Both the position numbers and the translations under genes were made by a program. A stretch of DNA of 64,000 bases, taken from positions 3,658,001-3,722,000 of the forward strand of contig JAXRKN010000042.1 in assembly GCA_038502055.1 (NCBI GenBank). Direction: 5' to 3'. This document shows, one piece after another, positions 47,066 to 58,760 of this stretch (positions are counted from its first letter, which is position 1; each line of letters starts with the position of its first letter). This stretch comes from Tanytarsus gracilentus (Eukaryota; Arthropoda; Insecta; Diptera; Chironomidae). The notes under the pieces are model-generated. The model saw only the letters and a program-made list of their open reading frames with translations, did no database searches and was not told the origin of the DNA.

Positions 47066-48969
47066 TTTTTTTGCCAGTATTGTTTTGTTTTGTTTTTCTT
47101 ACCACTTTCCTTGTCCGAAAAAATATATCCCCTTATAGAGCTTGGGGGAAGAAGTTGAAAGAAATAATTAAAATTTCAAGAGAAATTTATTAATTAATTT
47201 CATTACAATTTATAACGCTTCAACAAGAATCTAACATGACTTGAAAGTCTGTCTACTTTTTCAGACTTAGACTGTGAAGACTGCGATAAAGCGCAACCAT
47301 TAAGCTTATTGCTGCAATTTTTTATGATTTTTGCATTGTCAATCTTAAACGGATATATGCTCTAAATGGTTTTTTTCGAAATGGACTAGTTCGGAGTCGA
47401 AGTTTTAAAACTTTTTCGTCCGAAATACGTTAATATTAAAAACTCTCTTTGCATCTTCTTAGTTTTTTTTTTCAAAACTGGTAGGAAGAACGTTTGATTT
47501 TTTTTAAGTTTATTGGGACTCACCAATACAAATAAACATTTTTAAATGGTATATAACGCATAGTTTTACGAGAATTTCAATGTATCGTTATAACCCAAAG
47601 CTCTATGAGAATTTCCAATGTATCAATGAAACATATTAAATTTATCTTTATATTATGTATTTTTGGTGTTTTTATTTTAATACATTTTTTCCTTTTAACA
47701 AAGTTTATGAACTAATTTAGTCATAACATAACCATTTAATACATAATTTTAGTACATTGTAAGTGAGTTTTTTGTTGCATTCAGTACGCAGAATCGTAAA
47801 ATGGAAATTTTTCTTCATTACCCAATTCTCCCCTTGTATGTGGTTCAATATAAACTTTAAAAAGAAATAAGAGGCATATTAAAAATAAAAAAACTCTTTT
47901 AGTAGTGTTTGACTTAACACATTAAGTGATTTCACTCCATAAATATATATGGAAATGTACTAAATTAAAGCGAAAAAAGTTTTTCGGCATTTACTATTTA
48001 AATCGAATTTAAATCGAACTTGAAGTGATAAAAAAAACATGAAATTCCAATAATCATTATGATCATGGAAACTTATTTGGAAGCATATTTAGGTTAAAAA
48101 ACTTTTTGAGCTGTACAAGAAATTTTAACTCTTTTAGATGGTTAATTGATAACATAAAGCAATAAACCGATAGAAGCAAAAAAATGTAAGTAAAAAGAAG
48201 AAACGTTTTTACAGGAAAATCAATAAATATTTTTCCGGCTAACGAATCGCATTTACAATTTTTTAAGTAATATGGTTGTGATTAATTCGTTAATTTATTT
48301 ACACAGCCGTTAAATTCAGATTCCAAGGTGATACGAAAAAATAAAGGAAATTTAAGTTTCGGAAATCAGCTGTTTTTTAAATAAACAAAAAGGATGAACA
48401 TTTTTTAAATATAAAAATTAGTGCGAATTCCTGCTTGAAATTAATTTAATCTGGAATAACTTTTAACTTCGAGCAACAAATTTTCACCGTGGAATTATCA
48501 GATAAGCCAGAAAAAAATTTGTTTACAATTTATGGTGTTCCCTTTTTTTACGGGAGAAACATTTTCGAAAAAACGGTTTGGAACAGAGTGATCCATCAAA
48601 AATTCAGAAATTCAAATTGGATCACTAACGTAACATATAATTCTCCATGTACGCCAGATTAAATTAATTTCACTGACTAAAATTTTCTGAGCTTGCATGC
48701 AAGTCTACAAATTTTTAGAAATTCAGATTTAGGCTTAAAAATTAAATTCAGTGTAAAGCCACCATTCAGAAATTTCGTAAAATTTTAAATTACTTTTGTT
48801 CGAAGAAATTTTTAGTTTAAAGTCTCAACTTGAACCAAATTTATTTTTTTTTTCACTCCAACACTAATGATCGACGATGAACTTTTAAAATGCAAATTTA
48901 AATTCTATAACTCAATGTCTAATCTTTACTTTTATGTCACTACACAGTGGATTTCTTTTTTTTTTATTT

Positions 48970-49194
48970 TTAATTTTTTGGTTTTGGTTTTTGTTTATTG
49001 GTTTTGTTTTTTTTATTTTTTTTGTGCTTTTCTAGATTTTCTTGGTCTATTTTTAAATTTTGTTTCTTTATTTTTTTTATGTGCTCATAGAAAGTTTGGA
49101 GTGCTTGAAAATTGGAAAAGTATGAGACCTTAATCGACTTTTTGTAGAATTGCTCTGCGTTCTTTGCAATGTCCCGCAATCTCTCAAGTCCCAT
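48970..49194 (-). CDS. Lys-rich open frame, possible exon remnant
   Basis: ATG at 49194 with 74 codons. The first part (GLERLRDIAKNAEQFYKKS) has coding-like composition; the end (KKNKKNKTNKQKPKPKN) is simply the complement of a TTTTGG-rich tract. No splice partners were found, so it may be a remnant or chance frame. Confidence 0.15.
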   Translation of the reverse strand: MGLERLRDIAKNAEQFYKKSIKVSYFSNFQALQTFYEHIKKIKKQNLKIDQENLEKHKKNKKNKTNKQKPKPKN

Positions 49195-49829
49195 TAATTT
49201 CTATAGACGAAGAACGCATCTTTCAAGTTTTTATCATTTGGTTTGCCACTTTTTGCCACTTCGGGAGAAAATCAAATCCAAAAGTACACCATTTTCTCAC
49301 TTTTTACATACAAAAATGGAAAAAATTTACTCATGAAATTTAAAATCGTTGATAAAGCAACCTTTAAACCGATCATAGCAAATAAACATTAAATGTAATA
49401 TTTTCTTCAGACTGAAACCACTGTGCACTAATTTGATTGCTCAAACTAAAGTCGACTGGGATCTCAAATTTGTCAATTTTTTATGCACTTCCAAACCTTG
49501 TTGCTGCAAATCATTTATAAAAATAAATACAGCAGTTGACAAAAAAGAATTTGGTATCCAAAAGTCTATGACGTTCATACAAAATCTTAGAGAAAAGGTC
49601 CTAGCAAAAAAACACATAGTTTTTAGGCTACTTAAAATTTATCACTTTAAAGGCTGATTCCGTCATTCTTTTATATAGAAGTGTATGGGCTGACTTTAAA
49701 ATATTGTGGACATAGGTTCAAAGAATTTTTTAAGTAACAAAGCTCATCATAAATCGAACTTTAATTAAATGCAACTTTTTAAATGTTAAAAGTTTTACAG
49801 GTTAAAAATTCAGCTGAATTGTTTATCGT

Positions 49830-50490
49830 GTTACAATTCAGCGGCAATTTAACTGATAACTGGGGACTACATCAAGTGGCTTGCGCGACAACACCTAAGT
49901 GTTGCTTTTAATATTTTTTTTGTTAGATGTTATCAAACATAAAAAATGAAACTTAGTTCACGAAGCTGAGTTGCCGAGATAACTATATCGACATATGTGC
50001 GGTTTTCTTACTAATCATTCTCAAAAATTTAATTAATGGCTTTTAATGAGAATTCTCTACACATGTATTTTCAGGAAATTTTTGGTTTTTTGTGACTTCA
50101 ATAAAAATAAAAATTTTACTCATATTCAAAAATTACGATAAATTAAATAACATGTTTCAAATCCCACATGCCGTGTAAGTAATATTGGAAAAGTAATTTA
50201 GAGCAAGCTTTTGGAGGTTTTTTTGAAAAAAACCAACATCCAGTGCAAGAACTATCATCCAAATAAAAGTTTTTCCAATTTAAAATTTATATTATCATAT
50301 ACCCCATATTGAAATTTTTTTAACTAACTGGAGAGTTAGAGAGGTGGAAATATTTTAAATTAGGACAAAACAAGAGATTATAAGCTATCAATTAGCGAAA
50401 TCTCAAGGTCTCTAGCTGGAGATATTTGAGGAACAGACGGACGGAAATAAGAGCACAAAAGTGTAATCAAGTATAGTTGGTTACACTAAA
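49830..50490 (+). repeat. Probable dispersed repeat (family B)
   Basis: The end (50400-50480) resembles the reverse complement of 14270-14360, sharing GGAACAGACGGAC followed by GTGTAA and GGTTAC. The start (49870-49910) resembles 15037-15080 around CAACACC-GTGTTG, a short palindrome. Element edges are uncertain. Confidence 0.45.
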
Positions 50491-52521
50491 TCACCAAATT
50501 ATATTAATATAATATAACTTGAATTTCATTTTTCTGAATATCATTCGAAATTTAAATTTTTTATCAGCTCAAACATATGAGGAAAATACCGAGAGTGACT
50601 CGCAATGAGTTTACGATAAAAGTTGTGGCTGGAGCTGATTGTGTGGATGAAAATATTCTTTATAATACACACCACATTAGTCAACAGCTTTTCGGAATAT
50701 ATAAAGGATTTGAGGCCAATTTTTTTCATTTCAATCAGAGTATTTAATGCGCTAAGTAGTGTCTATTTACATTTAAAGTTCTACACAAGTGAACCGTCGA
50801 TTTGTCTTTGATTCCTTCATCGGGCAGGCTATTTAGAAATATATATATAAATTCTAGCTGCCTGTTTGAAGGGTTGAAAGAATCGATTCATCTTCAAAAA
50901 AACAGCAACACAATTTAATTAAGTTCGGCAATTTTATTTAAAAAAAATTAAGTGAAACGTTTTAAGTGGCACTGCTATTATTAATTAAATATCTTCCATG
51001 TAATTATTACAATGATCGATAAAAAATTGTTATCTTGTTTAAAAAAATTTCCATTAAATCCTCAAGGAAGTTGAGTTTCCGTACATTTGCACATAATCAC
51101 ACATTGTACATATAGAATGAAAGAAATAGGAATTCATGGAGACTGAATCGTTACAAAGATTTTTAAATTGCATTAGTTTTCTTATAATGTAGCATTTATT
51201 TTAAACGGTAAAAATTTAGATTAACGATTTACTCTTGTGCTTTTAACATTTCTTAATAATTTCTTAATAATTCACTTCACTTCCAAATTAGTTCAATAAA
51301 GTCAACTATACACAAATTATATAAACTCAGTCATTCGTTAAAGAATTGCAAATTGCCTCAGTTTTTGTAAAATAGCAGCAGTAACGCAACAATAAAACAC
51401 ATAAATTTAATCAAATTCGTTGATGAAAATAATATATTTTTAAAAAAGCACAGATCGTTGCAAGCATGCTCAAAATTTAAATTCCAAAAATTGTACTAGA
51501 ATGTAACTCAAATTTTTATATGCGAGCATTATTAAGTGTTAAAATTGTCCATAAATGATTACAAAACTTTTGATTTCCAAATTAATCAAATTAAAGAAGG
51601 AAAAAATAAAGAGAAAAAATAATATAAAATTAGGTGCTCTTTGTTTAGTTGGTTTAATAAATTTTTCCTATGTATTCGTATAATGCTTTTTAATACCTAT
51701 CAGACTTAGTTTAGTACAAACTCTCCTTGATGAAAATTATTGATTTTTTCATTTCACTGCTAAAGAAGTAAAAAGTTTTAATGGGTGTAAAATTAAGAAA
51801 ATAGTAAGTGAAATCCTTAAATATTTTGAGTTAAAATAAATAAAAATCATCTGCATGTGAACGACATGCGTTAATTTGTCGAAGTGATTCTTGAGTGCAA
51901 ACGCAAACGCAGAACAATTGAGATTTTCTGAGCAAGGCAAAAAAAAAGTTAGGCACAAGCTCATTTTTATTTTTCTTCAAAAATCATACTTTTGTGCGCT
52001 AAAGACTATTTTGTTTACATTCCGGCATCAACACACGCGTATTTCCTAATTACATTGTCACTTTTGCAAAAATGGCCAGATTATGAATGAAAATCGAAAA
52101 TTTTGAAAGTGAGAAAAACCAAATACGCCATTTATAAAAAATGGACAAACATACACTAGGAAAATTATTCAAATTAACTAAGGAAAATTATGCTATGCCC
52201 ATGGCGAAAAATCATAAAGATTTAGATTAATGCTACTAGTAGATTTTTGATTTAAACAATTTGCGTAATTTTGTTCATTAACATTATTAAGCGCTCACTT
52301 TTTTATATATACTCGTGAGTTTATAATTAGATACATTAAAAAAAATTCAAATTATCGTTTTGTACGCTTTTTTAAGAGATCACTTTTAAAAAGTAAATTT
52401 TTTATTTTTTTTAATAAAAAAAATTATTTTCATAGGTCATAACATAGTCCCTCATTCTTCACAATACGCCAAAAATTTCATATAAACATTCTATCATACT
52501 GATATTCAAGCCATTCTGAAA

Positions 52522-55500
52522 ATGACAACTGAAATCGAAATGGTTGACGATGGTGGAATGAGTGACACATCATCAGACTTTGATAGTCGACCGAGCAGTC
52601 CAGATGGAGAAGGAGATGGAAATTTTCTTACCGATGCTATGGAAAATGAGGTAACAGCACAGCTTGTTGCCGCTGGAGTCGTGGGTGTAGCGGCGGCAGC
52701 GGCAATTACATCCTCAAAAAAGCGAAAGAGACCACATTCATTTGAGACGAACCCATCCATTCGAAAACGTCAACAAAATCGTCTTCTCAGAAAACTGCGT
52801 CAAACCATTTTCGAGTATGCAACGAGAGTCGGACAGCAAGCTGTAGTGCTTGTTGCGACACCAGGAAAGCCAAATAATATATATAAAGTTTTTGGCGCGA
52901 AGCCTCTCGAGGATGTAATTAAGAACTTGCGCAATATGGTCATGGACGAATTGGAATCCGCATTAGCTCAACAGGCACCTCCTAAGGTACAAGACGATCC
53001 GTCGCTTTTTGAACTTCCACCGCTCATTATTGATGGGATACCAACTCCTGTCGAAAAAATGACACAAGCACAGTTGAGAGCATTTATTCCACTTATGTTA
53101 AAATATTCTACGGGTGAGTTTTAATATTATCGAAAAGTAAAGTATAAAACTTTACACATTTGTTTAGGTCGTGGAAAGCCCGGCTGGGGAAGAGAATCAA
53201 CTCGGCCCGAGTGGTGGCCAAAAGAACTTCCATGGGCTAATGTGCGTATGGATGCTCGTACAGAAGAAGAAAAACAAAAGATAAGCTGGACACATGCTCT
53301 CCGAAAAATTGTTATCAATTGCTATAAGTACCACGGACGGGAGGACTTGTTGCCAGCATTTTCAGAGGAGGATGAAAAAGCTAATGCAATTGCAACGGCA
53401 AATGCGAATGTAAGTTTCAAAATTTGCTTTCATCAGAGGAGAAACAAGACGAACGAGATCTTACTTGTTCATCCTCTGGTTATTATAATCTATGAAAGTT
53501 ATTGAAGAAAAAAAGTACATTGTAAATTTTTTACTGTTCTCAATTCATTAAAAAAAAATTGACACGATAAGGTTGGAGTTGTGAAAATTCAAAACACAAC
53601 AGCGGCATCTCATGCATCAACGACAACAATAACGACCACCTCAAATATTATGTCACATGCAAATGGAACAACTACACAAGTATTACCAAAACTCGAAATT
53701 CCAGCATCAACAACAATTCAAATTCAATCATCCAATCAGTCTTTAGCAAACGCAGCACAGGTTTGCATAGACTCAATGCCTCTCACGGAAGTCGATGTTC
53801 GTACTTATTCATATGTGCTAAACTCTCTCGCTCTAGTTCTATTATGATTTAGTTCCTTCTATTTTGTCTTGTTTTGTTTATGATTCGTTATTTACGCTCC
53901 CCGTTTAAGTTCTTTTGTTGTTGTTATGCTGTGTTTCTAACAATTTGTTCTTTTGAGTTTTAATCTTTTAAATTAATTTAAATTTTTCCCTTTTACTAGA
54001 AATTTTCTAATAGTATAAAAATATTTCAGTACCAAACCGTACTACAATCAAACGCTGATGGCACATTTTCACTTATCCAAGTCGATCCAAGCACATTATC
54101 TAACAATCCATCAATAATCACGCTGCCTGATGGTACTACAGCTCAGGTACAAGGAGTGGCAACGGTAAGAACTATTAAAAATTTCAAGCAACTTGCATTA
54201 AAAATTGTGTTTTTTGAAGCTTCATACACAAAGTGACGGTACAACTGTTCACACAGTACAATCCCTTGATGGTCAATCTGAAAATATGCAGGTGGATTTA
54301 TCGGAAGCATTAGGTCAAGATGGTCAGTTAATTATTACGAATGAAGATGGAAATGGTTAGTAAAAAAGAAAAAATCACTTTAGTATACTTATAATCAAAT
54401 TTATTAATTTTCCCTAATTTCATAGTGTTCCCAATTTCTGTTAGTGGAATGATAACCCTTCCGGTTACCGCACAAATGTATCATTCGTTGGTGCAACAGC
54501 AAATGCCAGGCCCTGACAATACAGTTTGCGTCACACCGATGCAGGTACAAAATTTAATTTCTAGCAATTTGTGTAGTAGTTTAGTCAACAGCAACTCTGG
54601 TTCCACGACTACAACCTATCAAATTATGGCAACTACAGCGAATCTAAGTCAACAAAACTTAATGAATAATCTAATTACAAATCACTCGATTAAGAGTGCT
54701 TTTACACTTAGTTGCAGTAAGAAGAAACAAGCGATAATTGCCCCTGTTAAGAAACAATTTTTTAAGAAGAAACTTCTAAATATGAATGCGTCAAAGACAA
54801 CAAAAATATTAACTACATCCAAATTGGTTAAAGTATCAAATGTGAATAATAATTTTAAAAATGTCAAAAACCAGAATGAAGAAAAACCTTTATTAAAAAG
54901 TTCTCGACTAAAGCCTAAGGTAGAAACTAAAGTTATAAAAAATGAAACGAGTGCCTTCAATAATGAATAGTCATTAGTTTTTATGTGTAGATCGTAGTGA
55001 TTCAAAGAAAATAATTTGAAAATGTGAAAAAGAGTGGAAAAGAGTCCAACCAAAAGATTTATTTTCCTTTTTGTATAATTTTAAGTATTCTGACTACCGC
55101 ACTACCGCATAGATCTCCAAGACCAAGTGCATATGTTTTAGTTATTTAAACGACTCCGTTCTAAAAGTTTCGTTTGGTTCAATTTTATCAAAATTTTGGA
55201 AGAAATAGTTCAGTACCCGAAAATACAATTAAAATATATCGGATACATCAATGCTTTGATAGGAGATGGATACCAAATATATTTTTTATAGTGTTATACT
55301 GACACTAAACTGTGTAAAAATGCAATCCCATTATTTTAGCAAAAAAATATTTCAAGCCAAACACTGTGTGTTCCTTATTATTACTTTTTGTATGTTAAAT
55401 ATTATTTATTTATATTTTATTAATTAGATTTATGATCCAAAAATTTTAAAAATTATTTTCATGTTTACTTAAATTTTTGCTGTATACCAAATTTTTATTA

Positions 55501-56538
55501 TTAATACATGCCTGAAATCTGTAACAAAAGTGGGTGATAAGTTGAAATTATGACAATTTTTAAAACATGAATTTTCAATGCTTTTGTAAAAAGCCGCGCG
55601 GAGGCTCCAAAATTTGTGGATAATAATTTGAGTTCTATTTCTCAAAATCTCTCTTTCTGGTGTTGAAGATTTTTTATGTTTATCTCTAAAATTTGCAGTT
55701 TTTCAACTTCACCAAAATCCATTTTTTTCTTCTGAAACTAAACTTCGCTTTTCTTTAGCCAAACGTACTAAATGTTTTTTATTCGCGCAACTTATTTATG
55801 ATTGATTTTAATTTTAAAAGTGATTTAAAGCCCACACGTATATAAACATTTTTGCAATTTTTTTACAATAAATTAATATTTTGCTTGTTTTTAACGAATG
55901 GTGTCAGCAACACTAATAAAACTCAAAAAATTGCAAGTCGTACTTCACATCTTTGTGCCATTAATTAATCATTATGACTTTGCTAAATTTAAACCAACTA
56001 ACTAATGTACTAATTTTTTCGGGCAATGGTGTTTTTTCTTATAACTTTTAATAACTTAATATGTCCAAAAAATACTTAAAAATGATAATTCTTTCGTCAA
56101 TCAAGTGGATATAAAAATCTCATAATTAGATACTCTTATCACCAAAAGGTAGAAAGGTCACTTTTAACCAAACTAAACTGTCGATTAAAAAACTGGATAC
56201 CAAAAAATTTCAAAAAAACGCTAACAAACTTTAGTCAGTAAATAACAAACTAACACATTAACCTTTGCATGTTATCTTTTAGATGGAAGGGAGTGAACAA
56301 ATGGAAACTATCACACTAAATTCATCAAATTTAAAGGTAATTTTTTAATATTTATAAATAAAAAAAATTATGCTTCTTGCTTTTTTTACAGCTTTTCGAC
56401 TCTTCGATTTCAAATATGCCACAAGTGATGATTCAAGGAGCAAATGGTGAATTAAAAATGTTAAGCCTCGCCGATCTAAAGTCTCTAGGTGTGAACCTAA
56501 TTGAATCAGACATTAAATCAGACGACATGATGGGCTGA
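52522..56538 (+). CDS. ewg: Erect wing / NRF1 transcription factor
   Basis: Spliced form 537 aa: exons 52522-53113, 53168-53409, 53572-53760, 54030-54164, 54220-54355, 54426-54544, 56283-56336, 56392-56538. After an acidic Ser-rich start, a nuclear-localisation stretch KKRKRPHSFETNPSIRKRQQ leads into the conserved NRF1 DNA-binding/dimerisation domain: LLRKLRQTIFEYATRVGQQA, RAFIPLMLKYSTGRGKPGWG and RPEWWPKELPWANVR. A Thr/Gln-rich activation region follows. It binds GC-rich NRF1 sites and in Drosophila is needed in neurons and flight muscle. If the donor at 54545 is not used, exon 6 continues to a stop at 54968-54970, giving a Lys-rich alternative tail. Some donors are GTT-type (54356, 53761), accepted because phase demands them. 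Confidence 0.95.
54545..56282 (+). promoter_or_regulatory. Alternative last intron / read-through 3' UTR of ewg
   Basis: This interval can be an intron (GTACAA donor, CTTTTAG acceptor) or coding tail plus 3' UTR, with a stop at 54968-54970. It contains AATAAA at 55867-55872 and 55915-55920, followed by A-T4-6 tracts (for example about 56013-56019), the type of motif ELAV binds in the Drosophila ewg last intron. Confidence 0.5.
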
Positions 56539-58760
56539 TCTTCGGTTATTTTTGAATTAAATAATTAAAGGTTTTAATTCAAAAAAAACTTAAAAATGAT
56601 CACCAACTTAGCATATAAACAAATTAATTTCCAAAGCCATAATTTCAAGGCACCGAAATATTTAGTTGCGGATACCTGACAATGCAAGTAAATATCCATT
56701 TCCAACTTAAAATCAATTTTATGTTTTTAGCTTAATTTCCAAAAAAAAAATCATGAAAATCTAAAAACCAAGTCAAGAAAACGAATATGTTTTTATTATA
56801 TTTAAAAAAAGAGGTTTTGAAACACTTTAATTTTTGATTCCTCTTAAAAAAACTAAAGAAGCATATGAGACTCATTAATATTCCTAAGTTCTGAAATTTT
56901 AGCAAACATTGCGTAGTCATGAAATAGAATTATAAACTTTAGTGCAATTTTTATTTTTTTGTCTCTGTGAGTGAATTCATGCATAAATGTTTATATAAGG
57001 GTATTTTGAATATATATAATATAAATTTTTCAATATTGTACATAGTAAAAATAAGGAAAAATTCGATACCTTTTTAAAAATGAATCTTACAATCTAAATG
57101 AGGAAATCTCTGTCGTAAAATAGTTTTAATGAGCGATCATAACAAGGCATCTAAAATATTGGAATACATGATCGTTTGTAACGTTTTTAGCAAATTATTT
57201 CATGTAAAATTTTCGACTTTAACTTTAAAACCAATACTACATTTCTATTGGAACAGCCTGATTTTTCCGGAATTAATTCTTAAATTTTTACTAGTCATGG
57301 TTTTAAGAAATTATTTTCTTCCTTAAATATATGTTTTAAATTATCCATAACAATTTGCGCAATTCTGTGATTTTTAATACCTACAGTGTTTATAATTTTC
57401 TAGTCACTTTCATTATTTTTGTATGAAATTTATTTATTTACTTTTTAAAATCTCTATCAATCTCAAATCTCAATGAATGTAATAAAAAAAATTGTGAAAA
57501 ATATTAACGACTTAATGTGAAATAATAAAATTTTGTTCAACTTTTACTTGAGTGAAGAAGTGCAAAAATATATTTATATATAACTAGAGAGTTTTTAGGC
57601 GGCACTATTTTATCAAGTTTAGGTAAGAATTAAGGTGAATTAAGATTAAGAGCCAACAACGCTTGACTTTCATAAATTTAAATTTACAGATCGAGAAAAC
57701 GTGTTCTGACAGCATGGAAATCCCTCTATAAAATAGTCTTTGAAAATATTTAATGAGTTTTAAGCAGTTTTACTGACTTTAGAGGAGGGGAAATGCTAAA
57801 ATAAAGATTTAATCAAAAATCTCAATCATTTGTATGATTCTTAATTATTTATTTAAAAAATGTCTTGAAACGTTCATTTTAAAATTTGAATTTTACCGCC
57901 CGAGCGAAATTTTTTTTACTTTCATTTACACAAGGGCGAAAAATGTGTTTTCACTCGAGAGTTTTTTAAAACCGCGAAATTAATTTGAAAAATTCTCTTG
58001 ATAACGCGCCTGTTGACCAATAAAGCGAGTGAAAAGTAGTAAAAAATCATATACTCAAATAAATCTAAAGGATAGAATAGGATAAAATTGTCAAATTACG
58101 GTAATATAAGGGAAAAAATGAAAAATTTGTTTTTTTCATATCGACTTTAGTTTGCATCTCGATTTTTTTTATGAACACTCTTTTTTCTAAATATGAAATA
58201 CAACAACAGTAAAATTTAAGCTTTTTGTGGAGAGAAGAACGGCCAGACGCAACTGTTCAGCCATTTTCATCGTGAGCAGTGAGACGTGTTTAGTGGCTTA
58301 AAAGTTAAAATATACAATCTGGGGATTTTGGGAAGATAAGTGAGGAAGTTATTGGTGAGAAATGTGAATAATGCAAAAGCTTTTGCCCTCAGTTTTGTAA
58401 AAAATTGAATTTTTAAAACTTGCTCGAATATTTCGACTATTATTATTTTAGTTCAACCTTACTTGCAGAAAATATATTGAAAATTTGTGTATATAGAGTT
58501 TTGATTCAATTTTAAAAGCCATCTTTTTGAGCACAATTCAGATCTCAGCACTTCTAAAAGTAGCAAAAATGGAGGTTTTTTTTATTTTAATTTGCAGTGC
58601 GTCTGGATGTTTTTTTTAATTGTTCACTAACAACAAATTTATGATTTATAATAGTTTTTATTGGACGTAACGAGATGCATCTAACGTGAGATATGAGAGA
58701 AATAATTAGGTCAAACTAACGTCCCTTAAAATAATCACTTACTTTGTAGTGCATTAAGAC
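56539..58760. other. ewg 3' UTR and XNP upstream region
   Basis: AT-rich and without supported exons. The last few hundred bases probably hold the XNP promoter and 5' UTR. The open frames here are short and isolated. Confidence 0.5.

Larger units (their letters stand above)
47066..52521. other. Gene-poor AT-rich region
   Basis: 5.4 kb with no supported gene. It contains a T/TG-rich tract (48950-49080), one low-confidence Lys-rich frame (48970-49194), and a probable repeat at 49830-50490. The right end should hold the ewg promoter and 5' UTR. Confidence 0.45.

Noticed and set aside
56732..57326. Short frames between ewg and XNP
   Set aside because: Composition-driven, isolated, and without splice or promoter support.
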